From assembly GCA_026388275.1 (NCBI GenBank), contig JAPLKB010000015.1:34920-98919 (forward strand): a DNA stretch of 64,000 nucleotides, written 5' to 3'. Below the pieces are notes generated by a model. It was not told the origin of the DNA, ran no database searches, and saw nothing but the letters and a program-made list of their open reading frames with translations. This document shows, one piece after another, positions 19,332 through 27,547 of this stretch. The number at the start of each line of letters is the position of its first letter. Within the stretch, counting starts at the first letter, position 1. The position numbers were made by a program, and so were the translations under genes. Origin of the DNA: Pseudomonadota bacterium (GTDB lineage Bacteria > Desulfobacterota > Syntrophorhabdia > Syntrophorhabdales > Syntrophorhabdaceae).

Positions 19332-20351
19332 TTATTTTTCACGAACAACTTTTATATATGGATATTCTTTGAGTCTTTTAAGGAATGTCTCCTGTTTCTC
19401 GTAAGGCACATTTATACTGTATGTTCCCTTGGGCAATCTATATTTATTTAAATGCAGGTTATTATCCCTGTAGGTCTTAAAGGATACATCCATACACTTT
19501 GAAAGAATAGACACATGTATGTCTTTATCCGTCTCGATAAGCACTTCATAAATCATAACGGGTTTATACATATCTTTCTCGTCTATTTTCAGGCCATATC
19601 TTTCCCTGTTCAGGACAATTTCTTTAAAGGCCATAATTCTGAATATATACCTTTCCGTTTCCTGCGGGAGGAACATTTCAAAAAAATCTTTTGTATTCTG
19701 ATTCTCAATGGCTTCCCTCAACCTGCCGGCGCCTGCATTGTATGCAGCCATAGCAATAAGCCAGTCCCCGAATTCCGCATTGAGCTTTTTCAGGTGTGTC
19801 AGCGCTGATCTGGTTGCTTTTTTTACATTGTATCTTTCATCAACGTTATCATCAATGTAAAGTCCCTCTTTCTTTCCTGTTTCCTTCATAAATTGCCACA
19901 GGCCTACGGCATTTGCACTGGATTTTGCTCTGGGGTTTAAGTAGCTTTCTGCTATTACAAGATAGATAAGATCTGAAGGAAGTGACATTTTTTGTGTTTC
20001 CTGGTTAATCATATTCAGGTACTTGAAATATTTTTTTACAATTATTGTAAGAAGTCCTTTATCTTCAAGAATCTGGAAGAATTCTCTCTCAAATCTTTCT
20101 CTTATATCGTCACTGAAAATAGGTATCTTTTTGTCACAGAGGATGAGCGTTTCCGGCAGTCCATCCAGGCTGTAAATGTTAACCTCTTTTTTTAACCGAG
20201 CCACCTCAGCCTCAAGTTCGGAAACCCTTTTATCAAGCGGGAGATTTTTCTTCTGGGCAGTCTGTGCCCATCCGAAAGGGCAGGCGATTAAAACTGTTAA
20301 CACTACAATTAAAAAAATCCTTGATGTATTGGAGGCTAAAATCCTTTTCAT
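19332..20351 (-). CDS. Membrane-bound lytic murein transglycosylase (MltD-like)
   Basis: The 339-residue protein begins with a signal-type segment (about residues 10-29), then a short coiled coil, and an SLT transglycosylase domain at about 110-260. The catalytic glutamate is in LVIAESYLNP (near residue 134), followed by ANAVGLWQFM and MAAYNAGAGRLREAI, all diagnostic of family 1 lytic transglycosylases. It should cleave peptidoglycan in the periplasm. The C-terminal 70 residues are not LysM repeats of normal form, unlike canonical MltD. The start overlaps the upstream coiled-coil gene by four bases. Confidence 0.87.
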   Translation of the reverse strand: MKRILASNTSRIFLIVVLTVLIACPFGWAQTAQKKNLPLDKRVSELEAEVARLKKEVNIYSLDGLPETLILCDKKIPIFSDDIRERFEREFFQILEDKGLLTIIVKKYFKYLNMINQETQKMSLPSDLIYLVIAESYLNPRAKSSANAVGLWQFMKETGKKEGLYIDDNVDERYNVKKATRSALTHLKKLNAEFGDWLIAMAAYNAGAGRLREAIENQNTKDFFEMFLPQETERYIFRIMAFKEIVLNRERYGLKIDEKDMYKPVMIYEVLIETDKDIHVSILSKCMDVSFKTYRDNNLHLNKYRLPKGTYSINVPYEKQETFLKRLKEYPYIKVVREK

Positions 20352-20572
20352 TTCTCTTCTTTTGCCATCTTGTTCGCTATTGTTATTCTGTTGTTCATAC
20401 GTTCCATGAGCGCCCTGATATCAGTCTGGAGCGAGCTTAAACCATCATATTTTTTTCTGTATATTATATCGAGCTCTTTTTTCCAGTATTCCACAATTTC
20501 AGCTTCTTTTTTCAACATTTCATTTTCAAATTTTTTTTTGAGCTCTCTGATGAGTTTTTCATTCATTTCCAT
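20348..20572 (-). CDS. Small coiled-coil protein
   Basis: A 74-residue, lysine- and glutamate-rich protein, predicted to be almost entirely helical with a heptad-like pattern, and without a signal peptide. Its stop overlaps the start of the transglycosylase gene by four bases (ATGA), the main reason to believe it is translated. I recognise no family. A role tied to the neighbouring cell-wall enzyme is possible but unproven. Confidence 0.55.
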   Translation of the reverse strand: MEMNEKLIRELKKKFENEMLKKEAEIVEYWKKELDIIYRKKYDGLSSLQTDIRALMERMNNRITIANKMAKEEK

Positions 20573-20687
20573 AAAGCACTCTCTCCCTTGTCGATACGAT
20601 TTGCCTGCAGAACACCAGCTTGTGATGAGAACAACACAGGAATTACAGGCATGATATCAATTGTATATAGATAGGTCAACAAACATT

Positions 20688-21395
20688 TTACCCCATTGGT
20701 CTGTCTTTTCTCTCATTCATCTTCATAAGCAGTATCCCTATTTCATAGAGAATATATGCGGGCACGGCCAGGAGCATCATGTTGTACACATCCGGCGTGG
20801 GCGTAATGACTGCCGCGGCTATAGTGATAACAAGGATTGCACATCTCCTTGTTCTTGTGAGTGTCTTTGATTTCACAATGCCTTTTTTATTCAGCCCCAG
20901 AAGGATCACGGGCACTTCAAAGGCAATACCGAAGGCAAATATCATGGCCGAAGCAAAGCTGACAAACCTCTCCACGGATATCATCGCCTTTAGTGCATTT
21001 CCTTCATAGCTGAGGAGGAATTTTATGCCTGACTGCAGGACTATGCTGTAGCAGAATATCCCACCGACATAGAAAAGTATTATTGAAAAGATAATTAACA
21101 GGTAGCTTTCAAAGGGCTTTAAGCCGACAGCGCCTCTGAATTCATGCCATAAAAGGAAGATAATAAAAGGAAATGAAAAAAATACACCGCCATAAATTGC
21201 CAGTTCAACTGACGAGAAAAAGACTTCGGGGATGGTAAAATAGTAAACCTTAATATCAACAGTCTTAAGGAGAAGATGTAAAATATTCTTGAAGAAGATA
21301 AAACATAGCGTGCTTGATACCGCAACAACAATCAGGGCTTTTAGGACAAACCTTTTCAGGCCTGTCAGCAGGTAGACGACTTTTTCTCTTTCCAT
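20688..21395 (-). CDS. tatC: Twin-arginine translocase subunit TatC
   Basis: The 235-residue protein with six predicted membrane helices is the substrate-binding core of the Tat system, which exports folded proteins. Recognisable parts are the periplasmic loop before helix 2, FIIFLLWHEFRGAVGLKPFE near residue 75-95 (TatC cytoplasmic loop with its conserved F and E), and the AAVITPTPDVYNMMLLAVPAYILYEIGI end. Its first 31 bases overlap the DUF502 gene. No tatA or tatB is nearby. Confidence 0.93.
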   Translation of the reverse strand: MEREKVVYLLTGLKRFVLKALIVVAVSSTLCFIFFKNILHLLLKTVDIKVYYFTIPEVFFSSVELAIYGGVFFSFPFIIFLLWHEFRGAVGLKPFESYLLIIFSIILFYVGGIFCYSIVLQSGIKFLLSYEGNALKAMISVERFVSFASAMIFAFGIAFEVPVILLGLNKKGIVKSKTLTRTRRCAILVITIAAAVITPTPDVYNMMLLAVPAYILYEIGILLMKMNERKDRPMG

Positions 21396-21988
21396 TTCAT
21401 CTCAATCCGTGATGTGCCAAGGGAAACTATATATTTAACGGCATCTTCAACAGACATATCAATGGGGGTCAGTTCTTCCTCGGGCAGGAAAATCAGATAT
21501 CCCGATGTGGGATTGGGTGTTGTAGGGACAAAGACGGCGCAGAGTTCTCCCTTGTCTCCGGACTGTATGCGTTTTGTGATAAAGCCTATGGCATAGCGGC
21601 CCTTGAAAGGAAAATCAACAAGAACAACCTCCTTAAATGATTGCATTTTTTCCGATGAAAAGGCGTCTATCATGTCTTTGATGGAGCCATAGATACCTTT
21701 TACAAAAGGGATTTTTCTGATCGTGGCTTCGCCGTAAGCAAGCATTTTTTTGCCTATATAATTGGACGCCAGCACACCTGTCAAATATGTAAGAATGATG
21801 AAAATAAAAAAACCGGTTCCCTGTATGTACACACCTGTACCGGTTATGTTTGACATTATATTCCTTATAACAGGAGAAATGAATGTATCAACGGATATGA
21901 CTACCGTATATATAATATATATGGTAACAACAAGGGGAATAAGGATGAAAAGCCCGGTAAGAAATGTTTTTTTCAGATGTTTTTTCAT
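21365..21988 (-). CDS. DUF502 family membrane protein
   Basis: The 207-residue protein has two membrane helices near the N-terminus (about residues 8-30 and 55-77) followed by a soluble domain. The conserved GKKMLAYGEATIRKIPFVKGIYGSIKDM stretch and the later VFVPTTPNPTSGYLIFLP segment are characteristic of the DUF502 family, which is membrane-associated and of unknown function. It is one base downstream of galT and overlaps tatC, so it is part of one transcript. Confidence 0.87.
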   Translation of the reverse strand: MKKHLKKTFLTGLFILIPLVVTIYIIYTVVISVDTFISPVIRNIMSNITGTGVYIQGTGFFIFIILTYLTGVLASNYIGKKMLAYGEATIRKIPFVKGIYGSIKDMIDAFSSEKMQSFKEVVLVDFPFKGRYAIGFITKRIQSGDKGELCAVFVPTTPNPTSGYLIFLPEEELTPIDMSVEDAVKYIVSLGTSRIEMKWKEKKSSTC

Positions 21989-21989
21989 T

Positions 21990-23024
21990 TCAGAAATATT
22001 TTTTCAGCTCTTTGCAAAGCTCCTCCGGAAGAGTTACGCATACAGGTTCGTCAAGGAGCGCCTGAAAAAAGTTCAGATCAGGCGCATAATCCCTCGTATT
22101 AAGAAATGTTCTTGCTATCAGGCGGAAATGACAGGGGAAATACGTCTGGCCTTCAGGCCCGAAGACCAATGATGCGTTAAAGCTGTATATGTCAGTATCT
22201 GTGTAATAATGAAAGACCTTCAAGAGACCCGATACAAGCTCATTTATGTGCTTCTCCGTAAAAGCACTGACAGAAAATACTTCGGGGAAGATACACATTA
22301 TTTCGCCGAATATGCCCAAAGACACAAAAGAGGACAGCCAGGCAGAATCTCCGATTGAGCCGATATACCTCTCGTCCAGCTTTTTTTCTTCTTTTATGAG
22401 TTCCGGCCAATAGCTTGTTCCGTGGGATTTATAAAACTTTTCCGAGGCTGCCAGTTCATCATTAAACTGATTCCCGGGACAATCAGTGGCAAAATACTGC
22501 TGGTGAGGGTGAACCAGTCCCCCGCCGGAAGGAGGCATATAATTCCATGTCATTATATTATATGGTAATGATGCATCTACAATCTTGAGTTTATTAAAGA
22601 ATTCAATGCCGAGGGAAAGGGCATCGCTCAATATTGCTTCTGTGAAGCCCTGCAAAGGCACAACGTGCTCGTCGGTCATTATTGTTACACCGCTGTATAT
22701 GTCGTAGGGGAAAAGGTTCGGGACAAGAACAGCCTGATTTCTTTTAAGGCTGCCCTCAGGCAAAACCTCGGGGACAAATTTTGGCGTAACCTTTTCCCTG
22801 AATTCAAGACAGAAAGGGCAAAAGCCCTTAACCTCCGGAGTCGAGTACAGATCAAGGGGGAGACGCTGCGGTTTTATGGCTCCGAAATGGCAGAAGTGCC
22901 CAGATCTGTTGGTAAGGGGATCAAAACGCACCTGAAAACATTCTGTATGCGGCGCAAACTTTTTTCGCGGATCAAGAAAGGTGCTTTCAGATTCAACAAT
23001 CCGGAATGGAATTTCAGAAGACAT
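21990..23024 (-). CDS. galT: Galactose-1-phosphate uridylyltransferase-like protein
   Basis: The 344-residue protein belongs to the HIT superfamily branch of GalT. The active-site motif GGGLVHPHQQ (near residues 170-179) has the catalytic histidine pair in HPHQQ. The N-terminal zinc-type CPFC pair and the NLFPYDIYSG block near 105 also match. Family members swap UMP between UDP-glucose and galactose-1-phosphate, but related proteins act on other sugar nucleotides, so the substrate is uncertain. The gene opens the tatC operon. Confidence 0.75.
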   Translation of the reverse strand: MSSEIPFRIVESESTFLDPRKKFAPHTECFQVRFDPLTNRSGHFCHFGAIKPQRLPLDLYSTPEVKGFCPFCLEFREKVTPKFVPEVLPEGSLKRNQAVLVPNLFPYDIYSGVTIMTDEHVVPLQGFTEAILSDALSLGIEFFNKLKIVDASLPYNIMTWNYMPPSGGGLVHPHQQYFATDCPGNQFNDELAASEKFYKSHGTSYWPELIKEEKKLDERYIGSIGDSAWLSSFVSLGIFGEIMCIFPEVFSVSAFTEKHINELVSGLLKVFHYYTDTDIYSFNASLVFGPEGQTYFPCHFRLIARTFLNTRDYAPDLNFFQALLDEPVCVTLPEELCKELKKYF

Positions 23025-23735
23025 GCTTTAATACCTCTTTTATTGATGTATTTATGCTGGGATAACTATAACAAAAATTCATGAATCATTCATTATATAA
23101 TGTTCTATCAAAGTCTCCTGAGTTTTTTCATGCAATATGTGTTATTGGCCGGAACACTTTTCTGTTCGCTGCTCAGTTGCGCTTCCCTACCCTTGCAACG
23201 GCTCACATCCATTCGGCCTTCGAACTTGCCTCTGGGCTTCGGACAGCTCAGGCCGGTCTGAACGCGGCACTGGCCGCAGTGCCACCCGCTGTCGCAGGTA
23301 CCCGGCTCGAAGCAGGGGACCCAAGGAATGCTCAAATTCGCGTCTCACAGAAAGTTTTTCCGGCCTGTAAATGTTGTCATGGATAACAATAATATTCTGT
23401 TGCAAAAATATCCTGTTTTGCTATATAGTTATGAAAAACCATGGGGGGTTCAATAATTCAATCGGCACTTCCCGGAATACAAATACTTCTCGTTCATCAT
23501 ATTAAAACTGACCCATTGAAACCTAATAGAAGGCGGAGCGGCATAGTTAACCCATTACTATCTGAAAAGCCGGACTATAGCATCAGAAAAAAGCTTATAT
23601 GTTGGATAGGTAAAAATGACTGATAATTTTACAGATCGTAAGAATTTTGTAAAACTCGATTCATACGGGAGTATACAAAAAAATTTCTGTATAACTTAAT
23701 TGAGGTAGACGTCATAACACGTAAAGGAGCATTTG
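23025..23735. other. Island boundary: GC-rich structured repeat and AT-rich spacer
   Basis: About 700 bases without a credible gene. The GC-rich part (about 23150-23370) has open frames on both strands but no family resemblance, and they overlap one another. On the minus strand 23162-23216 contains TGTGAGCC, then GTTGC at 23195-23199 pairing with GCAAC at 23176-23180, resembling the core of the elements at 31.4 and 33.8 kb. A perfect hairpin GGCACTG-GCCG-CAGTGCC is at 23266-23283. The rest is AT-rich and carries the repeats listed at 23579 and 23688. Confidence 0.45.
23579..23702 (+). repeat. Direct repeats shared with the 32.2 kb module
   Basis: Positions 23579-23601 (starting AGCATCAGAAAAAAGC and ending TTATATG) are identical over 23 bases to 32205-32227. 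Positions 23688-23702 (TGTATAACTTAATTG) match, with one inserted base, the sequence at 32245-32259 and 26834-26848. In each case a gene start follows within about 40 bases. The repeats could be a shared promoter region or the arms through which gene modules were exchanged. Confidence 0.7.
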
Positions 23736-24842
23736 ATGGTAGATGACATTGTTAGCAGCGAAGAACAGTTAATAACAGAGATTCGGAAGAATGCCCAGTA
23801 TATTGAGTTTTATAATTCGCGCTTCAAGAATAAAATCGAGAGAGAACAGCAAACATGGGCTCTCATAGAAACGAATAAAGGCAAATACTCTACAGAACTG
23901 CTAAAGACTATTTTTCGTCTTGTTGATTATGAAAAAGGCAAAGGCTTTTGGTTCGGTACCATGCTTAACTCGAACATACCAAAAATACTCAAGAATACAC
24001 CCATTGAACAACTCATAAAATTTATTGACTACGTATGCTTTTCTGGAGATGCCCCATCCATTATTATGGATCGTTGTGTTAATGGGGATATGCATATCAA
24101 GCATGCCCGTCAAGGTTTGGTGAGTATCTTGTTGTATCTGTCGGATCCTTCTATGCATGCAATCTGGGTCAATGCAACGAATAAAGGCTTGGTTGTCCTT
24201 GCAGGGAATAGAGTCTTTTCTTTCGAAGGATTTGGGGCACAATATCATGATTTTTCGAATAGAGCGCTGGAGTTCTGCCGTCATTATTCTTTTGATCCCC
24301 GCGAACTTGATTTCGTTTTATGGCTTATCGGCAAGAAAGTTACTTATGAAAAAGATCACTTCGCGATTGGCAAAGGGTTTAAGAACTTTCCTCTAAAGAA
24401 AATGGTAAACACAAATACTATAAAAGATAACAATATTATTGAATCGGCAAACGAAACAACTATGAGTATAGGTAAAGACAATGTTCATTTTAGCAATATA
24501 TATGGCGATTTTATTAATTTCCGTGGTCTTCAACACGCACCCGTTAATGAACAGGGCGTCGTATTTTTATTTGGAATGATATGTCGTGAACTAGGATATG
24601 TCGTGGAAAGTGTAAAGTCAGGTTTTCCAGATTGTGAAGCAAAGCGTAACGTCAAAACAAACATGTGGCAACGGGTGCGGATTGAATTTGAGTATCAGGC
24701 TAAGTCGTTCAAGAATCATGGCCATGATTCTAAAGGTTGTGATTTGGTTGTGTGCTGGGAGAATGACTGGCCAGAGTGTCCGATCGAGGTGTTGGAACTT
24801 CGAACGGTATTAAAGAGGCTTCCAAGCGAGGTTGGCAAATAG
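23736..24842 (+). CDS. Putative PD-(D/E)XK-like nuclease of the accessory island
   Basis: A 368-residue protein read from the ATG at 23736, which has a good AAAGGAG Shine-Dalgarno. The first 240 residues are helical and unfamiliar. The last 100 look like a compact nuclease-like domain: E272 in NEQGVVFLFG, GFPDCEAKR at 297-304, RIEFEYQAKSF at 315-325 and CDLVVCWENDWPECP at 335-349. The pattern of an acidic residue, then E, then D in a hydrophobic strand ending in CWENDW fits a restriction-endonuclease fold, but I cannot align the catalytic lysine with certainty. It is followed by a macro-domain remnant and flanked by island repeats, which suggests a defence or mobile-module role. Confidence 0.6.
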   Translation: MVDDIVSSEEQLITEIRKNAQYIEFYNSRFKNKIEREQQTWALIETNKGKYSTELLKTIFRLVDYEKGKGFWFGTMLNSNIPKILKNTPIEQLIKFIDYVCFSGDAPSIIMDRCVNGDMHIKHARQGLVSILLYLSDPSMHAIWVNATNKGLVVLAGNRVFSFEGFGAQYHDFSNRALEFCRHYSFDPRELDFVLWLIGKKVTYEKDHFAIGKGFKNFPLKKMVNTNTIKDNNIIESANETTMSIGKDNVHFSNIYGDFINFRGLQHAPVNEQGVVFLFGMICRELGYVVESVKSGFPDCEAKRNVKTNMWQRVRIEFEYQAKSFKNHGHDSKGCDLVVCWENDWPECPIEVLELRTVLKRLPSEVGK

Positions 24843-24866
24843 GATATCCTTCCAACCATTGCATCC

Positions 24867-24889
24867 ACCGGATCACCGATACATCCGGT
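24867..24889 (+). other. Hairpin after the nuclease-like gene
   Basis: Perfect 7-base arms ACCGGAT and ATCCGGT with a 9-base loop, 25 bases past the stop codon. There is no T-run after it, so it is at best a weak terminator or an mRNA 3' end stabiliser. Confidence 0.3.
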
Positions 24890-24923
24890 TCCTGTTGATA
24901 CTGTTGCTCGGTGAAGGAAACCA

Positions 24924-25061
24924 ATGCAACTATTTAATATAAAAGGCGCTCTATTGGACCAGCAGGTTGATGCAATTGTTAACCCGTGGAACCGTAACAT
25001 CATTCCCTGGTGGCTTCTATTGCCAAAGGGGTATAAGAAACCTAGACGGGATATTTTTTAA
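24924..25061 (+). pseudogene. Truncated macro-domain gene
   Basis: An open frame of 45 codons whose residues 12-34 (DQQVDAIVNPWNRNIIPWW and three leucines) are nearly the same as the start of the macro-domain gene at 32536. After the LLLP segment the similarity ends abruptly and the frame closes in AT-rich sequence. The remaining two thirds, including the ADP-ribose-binding glycine loop, are missing, so it cannot be a working macro domain. It directly follows the nuclease-like gene, just as the intact copy follows a small membrane-protein gene. Confidence 0.8.
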
Positions 25062-25575
25062 AAAATAAGAAACCTTTTGATGGCCCTCTTGAAAGCGTAA
25101 AGAAGGGAATATTTTCTTAAAACATTAAATAATATTGGGAAGAAATAGTCCTCCCATTCGCTTGGTAATTCTTACTTCCTGGAAACCACGAAGCCGCTTA
25201 CTTTGGTGAATCTAATAATTTTCATAAAACACATTCTCAACTAACTTACCAGAAACTGGGAGGATGTGTAACGCCTGTCAGCCCATCAGAACGATCGGAA
25301 ATGTCTTGACACATTGTTCTTAAATATCTACAATAAGTAACATCATCACGGGGAACTTCATAAGACAATTAAAAGAACACCAGGAGAGTGTCCCAAGAGC
25401 TAATATTTTACCCGCAGGGTGTGCGAGTTTGCCGGGATGAATCATTCTCTCAATTCCGGCAAAAGTTATATAAAACTCTGCGATCTCTGCGTACTCGAAC
25501 GACCCTATGGGAGTAGGCGTGAGGATAGCAATAAGTTTTTTTGCAAAACCAATTAAAAGTTGAGGGGGAGATATT
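25062..25575. other. Intergenic region upstream of the ParB-like gene
   Basis: About 510 mostly AT-rich bases. I see no protein-like frame: the longest minus-strand frame here runs antisense into the ParB gene. No tRNA, riboswitch or clear promoter is recognised. A GAGGGGGAG Shine-Dalgarno for the ParB-like gene closes the region. Confidence 0.5.
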
Positions 25576-26469
25576 ATGGCAACTAAGAAAACAAGTGCAA
25601 ATTCTGAGTTTCTGTACATTCCCGTAGACAAGATTGTAGTGTTGGAACAGGTTCGATCAAATATTGATATTGAAACAGACTCATTCAAGTCGCTCATGCA
25701 ATCAATCAAAGATAAGGGCATCTTAGAACCACTTATTGTAACCGCACAGGATGACGGGACATATGTCCTCATCTGCGGAGAGAGACGTCTTGTGGCTGCC
25801 CGGCAATTAGAGCTTGAATCCGTACCGGTGAGAGTTATTGAAGCAGGTAAAAAATTGGGTGACACTATAGCCATTCAACTTACTGAGAACCTCCAACGGG
25901 AAGACCTCAACCCTATTGATCAGGCCAAAGGAATTCTTACATATTTTCAGGCAAAACATCCCGATAAAGGGTATGATGTGGAGGGGGTGATGAGTGAATT
26001 AGTAAGGTATAATCTTAAGCCTGAAACCCTCCCGGAAGAAATCGTTCTCACAGTGAGAACGATTTTTGAAATCTCTGCAAAGTCAATACAGACGCTGCAT
26101 CGCACAATTTCACTTTTAAAACTTTCTCCTGAAATTCAGGCGGCAATTTCGTCGGGAAATCTCCCTGTTTCCCAGGGATATCTCTTTGCCGCGAACCTTG
26201 ATTGTCCTGATCTAAAAAACATATTCGATGCTGTTATAAGGACACAGGTAACCAATGCTACATTGGAGCGGATACTTACCGCATACAAAAAAGTCAAACC
26301 TGCCCCGAATAATACAAAGCCCAAATCCGTTAAGAAGCAAGTTAAAGGCCTTATATCCATAAAAACAGATTTTGATAAAGGCATTGGAACTTATATAAGG
26401 GAAGATGTTGAAAAATATCTCTATGAACTTCAGGTTTTCTGTATTTTGTACAGCAACAGATGTTTATAA
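25576..26469 (+). CDS. Solitary ParB-like DNA-binding protein, frameshifted at the 3' end
   Basis: The 297-residue protein has the ParB N-terminal domain (about residues 12-115) with ICGERR at 67-71 and ENLQRED-LNPIDQAKG at 104-119. It continues with a helix-turn-helix at about 165-185 (ISAKSIQTLHRTISLLKL) and a variable C-terminal part. ParB proteins bind specific palindromes and use CTP to slide on DNA, but no parA is near, so this is an orphan, Noc- or KorB-like paralogue. Codons 155-164 encode a long DNA palindrome (separate entry). Near residue 282 the frame appears to shift by one base: in the alternative frame the sequence continues to a GKKRPPQV ending and a TGA at 26502-26504, matching the GKKPVPQV end of the remnant at 63.7 kb. 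Confidence 0.82.
   Translation: MATKKTSANSEFLYIPVDKIVVLEQVRSNIDIETDSFKSLMQSIKDKGILEPLIVTAQDDGTYVLICGERRLVAARQLELESVPVRVIEAGKKLGDTIAIQLTENLQREDLNPIDQAKGILTYFQAKHPDKGYDVEGVMSELVRYNLKPETLPEEIVLTVRTIFEISAKSIQTLHRTISLLKLSPEIQAAISSGNLPVSQGYLFAANLDCPDLKNIFDAVIRTQVTNATLERILTAYKKVKPAPNNTKPKSVKKQVKGLISIKTDFDKGIGTYIREDVEKYLYELQVFCILYSNRCL
26039..26065. repeat. Perfect 27-base palindrome inside the ParB-like gene
   Basis: Thirteen-base arms around a central A at 26052; the inner half reads GTTCTCAC-A-GTGAGAAC. It lies in frame in codons 155-164, just before the helix-turn-helix. Homologous positions at 30.5 and 63.4 kb also carry palindromes with the same CACAGTG core but different flanks. It may be a ParB binding site or an inserted palindromic element. 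Confidence 0.9.
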
Positions 26470-26868
26470 CCCCATACGGCAAGAAAAGACCACCACAGGT
26501 GTGAAAGACAGTGAATAGTTAACAGTGAATGGTGTACGGTTTAATCCCGCTTAATGCGGGACATGGCGAACAGTAGATGGATTTAGCAAGAGGGGATGTG
26601 TTTCAATAATTCAATAAATGTGCAAACGAAACATATAAAATTACACATGGCATTAAGTAATCGCATCATAACTTTTTACTTGCAAAATATTTTAGATAGC
26701 AGGACAATGTAAATAATATCGAACAGTTTGTGCAGTCAATCAGCGAAGTAGCCGACTCCGGTTGAGAGCCATGGTACGAATATCAGGATATACATTATTT
26801 TTGAGCGCATATTGGGATATACATAATTATTTCTGTATACTTAATTGTTATACAAAAGGAGGATAAAT
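26470..26868. other. Intergenic region with hairpin and module-start repeat
   Basis: No gene beyond the frameshifted ParB end (to 26504). A hairpin TCCCGC-TTAAT-GCGGGA lies at 26545-26561 and is followed by ACATGG. The 18-base sequence TGTATACTTAATTGTTAT at 26834-26851 is identical to 32245-32262 and probably serves as promoter or recombination arm for the following small gene. Confidence 0.5.
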
Positions 26869-27078
26869 ATGCCGACACATGAAATCTATATGACTATGCC
26901 CACTAAAATTGTGCTGAACAAGGATACAGATTTTGAGGTATATTCAGACGACGAGAAATTGGGTACATTAAGAATTAGCAAAGGAACAATTGAATGGGTA
27001 CCGTCAACATATTCGTATGGGTACCATTTGTCATGGGAAGAGTTCAATGAGATCATGCAAAATCATGGGTATCGATAG
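26869..27078 (+). CDS. Small conserved hypothetical protein
   Basis: I place the start at the ATG at 26869 because it follows a perfect AAAGGAGG Shine-Dalgarno; the product has 69 residues. It contains a DFEVYSDDEKLGTLRISKGTIEWVP-type core and a LSWEEFNEIM end. Small proteins of this pattern are widespread in bacteria, and no function is known to me. It is probably a compact beta-sheet domain. The zinc-ribbon gene follows after 17 bases, so the two form a pair. Confidence 0.75.
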   Translation: MPTHEIYMTMPTKIVLNKDTDFEVYSDDEKLGTLRISKGTIEWVPSTYSYGYHLSWEEFNEIMQNHGYR

Positions 27079-27095
27079 GCAAAAAAAGGGCGCCC

Positions 27096-27371
27096 ATGAA
27101 GAATGTTACACATTGTAGACACTGTGAAAAAGAGGTCGCAATTTCAGCTGAAAAATGCCCCCATTGTGGAGGCGACAGTCCTGGTCTTACAAAGGAGCAA
27201 GCCGATGCAGCAATAGCTATTCAACAGCGCGGCGGATGCCTGGTGTTAGTAGTTGGGATCGTTATGTTGGTGGTAATTATTATGTTTGCAAGGAGTTGTT
27301 GGAAGACTGGTGATGAATTAGAGAGGATAGGGAAAGATTTGATGAAATCCACTGAAGAAATGAAAAAATGA
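27096..27371 (+). CDS. Zinc-ribbon membrane protein
   Basis: The 91-residue protein begins with a zinc ribbon made of two cysteine pairs (CRHC at residues 7-10 and CPHC at 21-24), followed by a glycine-containing linker, one membrane helix (about residues 48-66) and a charged helical tail. The architecture suggests a membrane-anchored small zinc-binding protein facing the cytoplasm. The role is unknown. It is preceded by a GGGCG-type weak ribosome site and is likely co-transcribed with the small gene upstream. Confidence 0.75.
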   Translation: MKNVTHCRHCEKEVAISAEKCPHCGGDSPGLTKEQADAAIAIQQRGGCLVLVVGIVMLVVIIMFARSCWKTGDELERIGKDLMKSTEEMKK

Positions 27372-27393
27372 TTTTAGTCAGTGTATAACGACT

Positions 27394-27429
27394 GCATGCA
27401 GCCGACACGGTTTCCCGTGTGGCTGATGC
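27394..27429. other. Imperfect hairpin upstream of the restriction gene
   Basis: GCAT, CAGCC and ACACGG pair with CCGTGT, GGCTG and ATGC around a TTTC loop, leaving two single-base bulges. It lies 22 bases after the zinc-ribbon gene and 118 before the restriction-type gene. There is no T-run; it could terminate or protect the upstream mRNA. The bulged shape recalls integron attC sites, but the core sites do not fit. Confidence 0.4.
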
Positions 27430-27547
27430 ACATGTTCGACTTCGACAAACAAGATGAAATTCATCAGAGGAAATGGTATTTTTTAACCCTGTGAACGTAA
27501 TGTGCAGCAAATAGCGCTTATAATTCAGAATACAGCCGAGGAGGATT

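Noticed and set aside
23081..23405. Overlapping open frames on both strands in a GC-rich stretch, one cysteine-rich
   Set aside because: Several frames are open in the same place, none has a ribosome site or family likeness, and the sequence is full of hairpins; better treated as a structured repeat.
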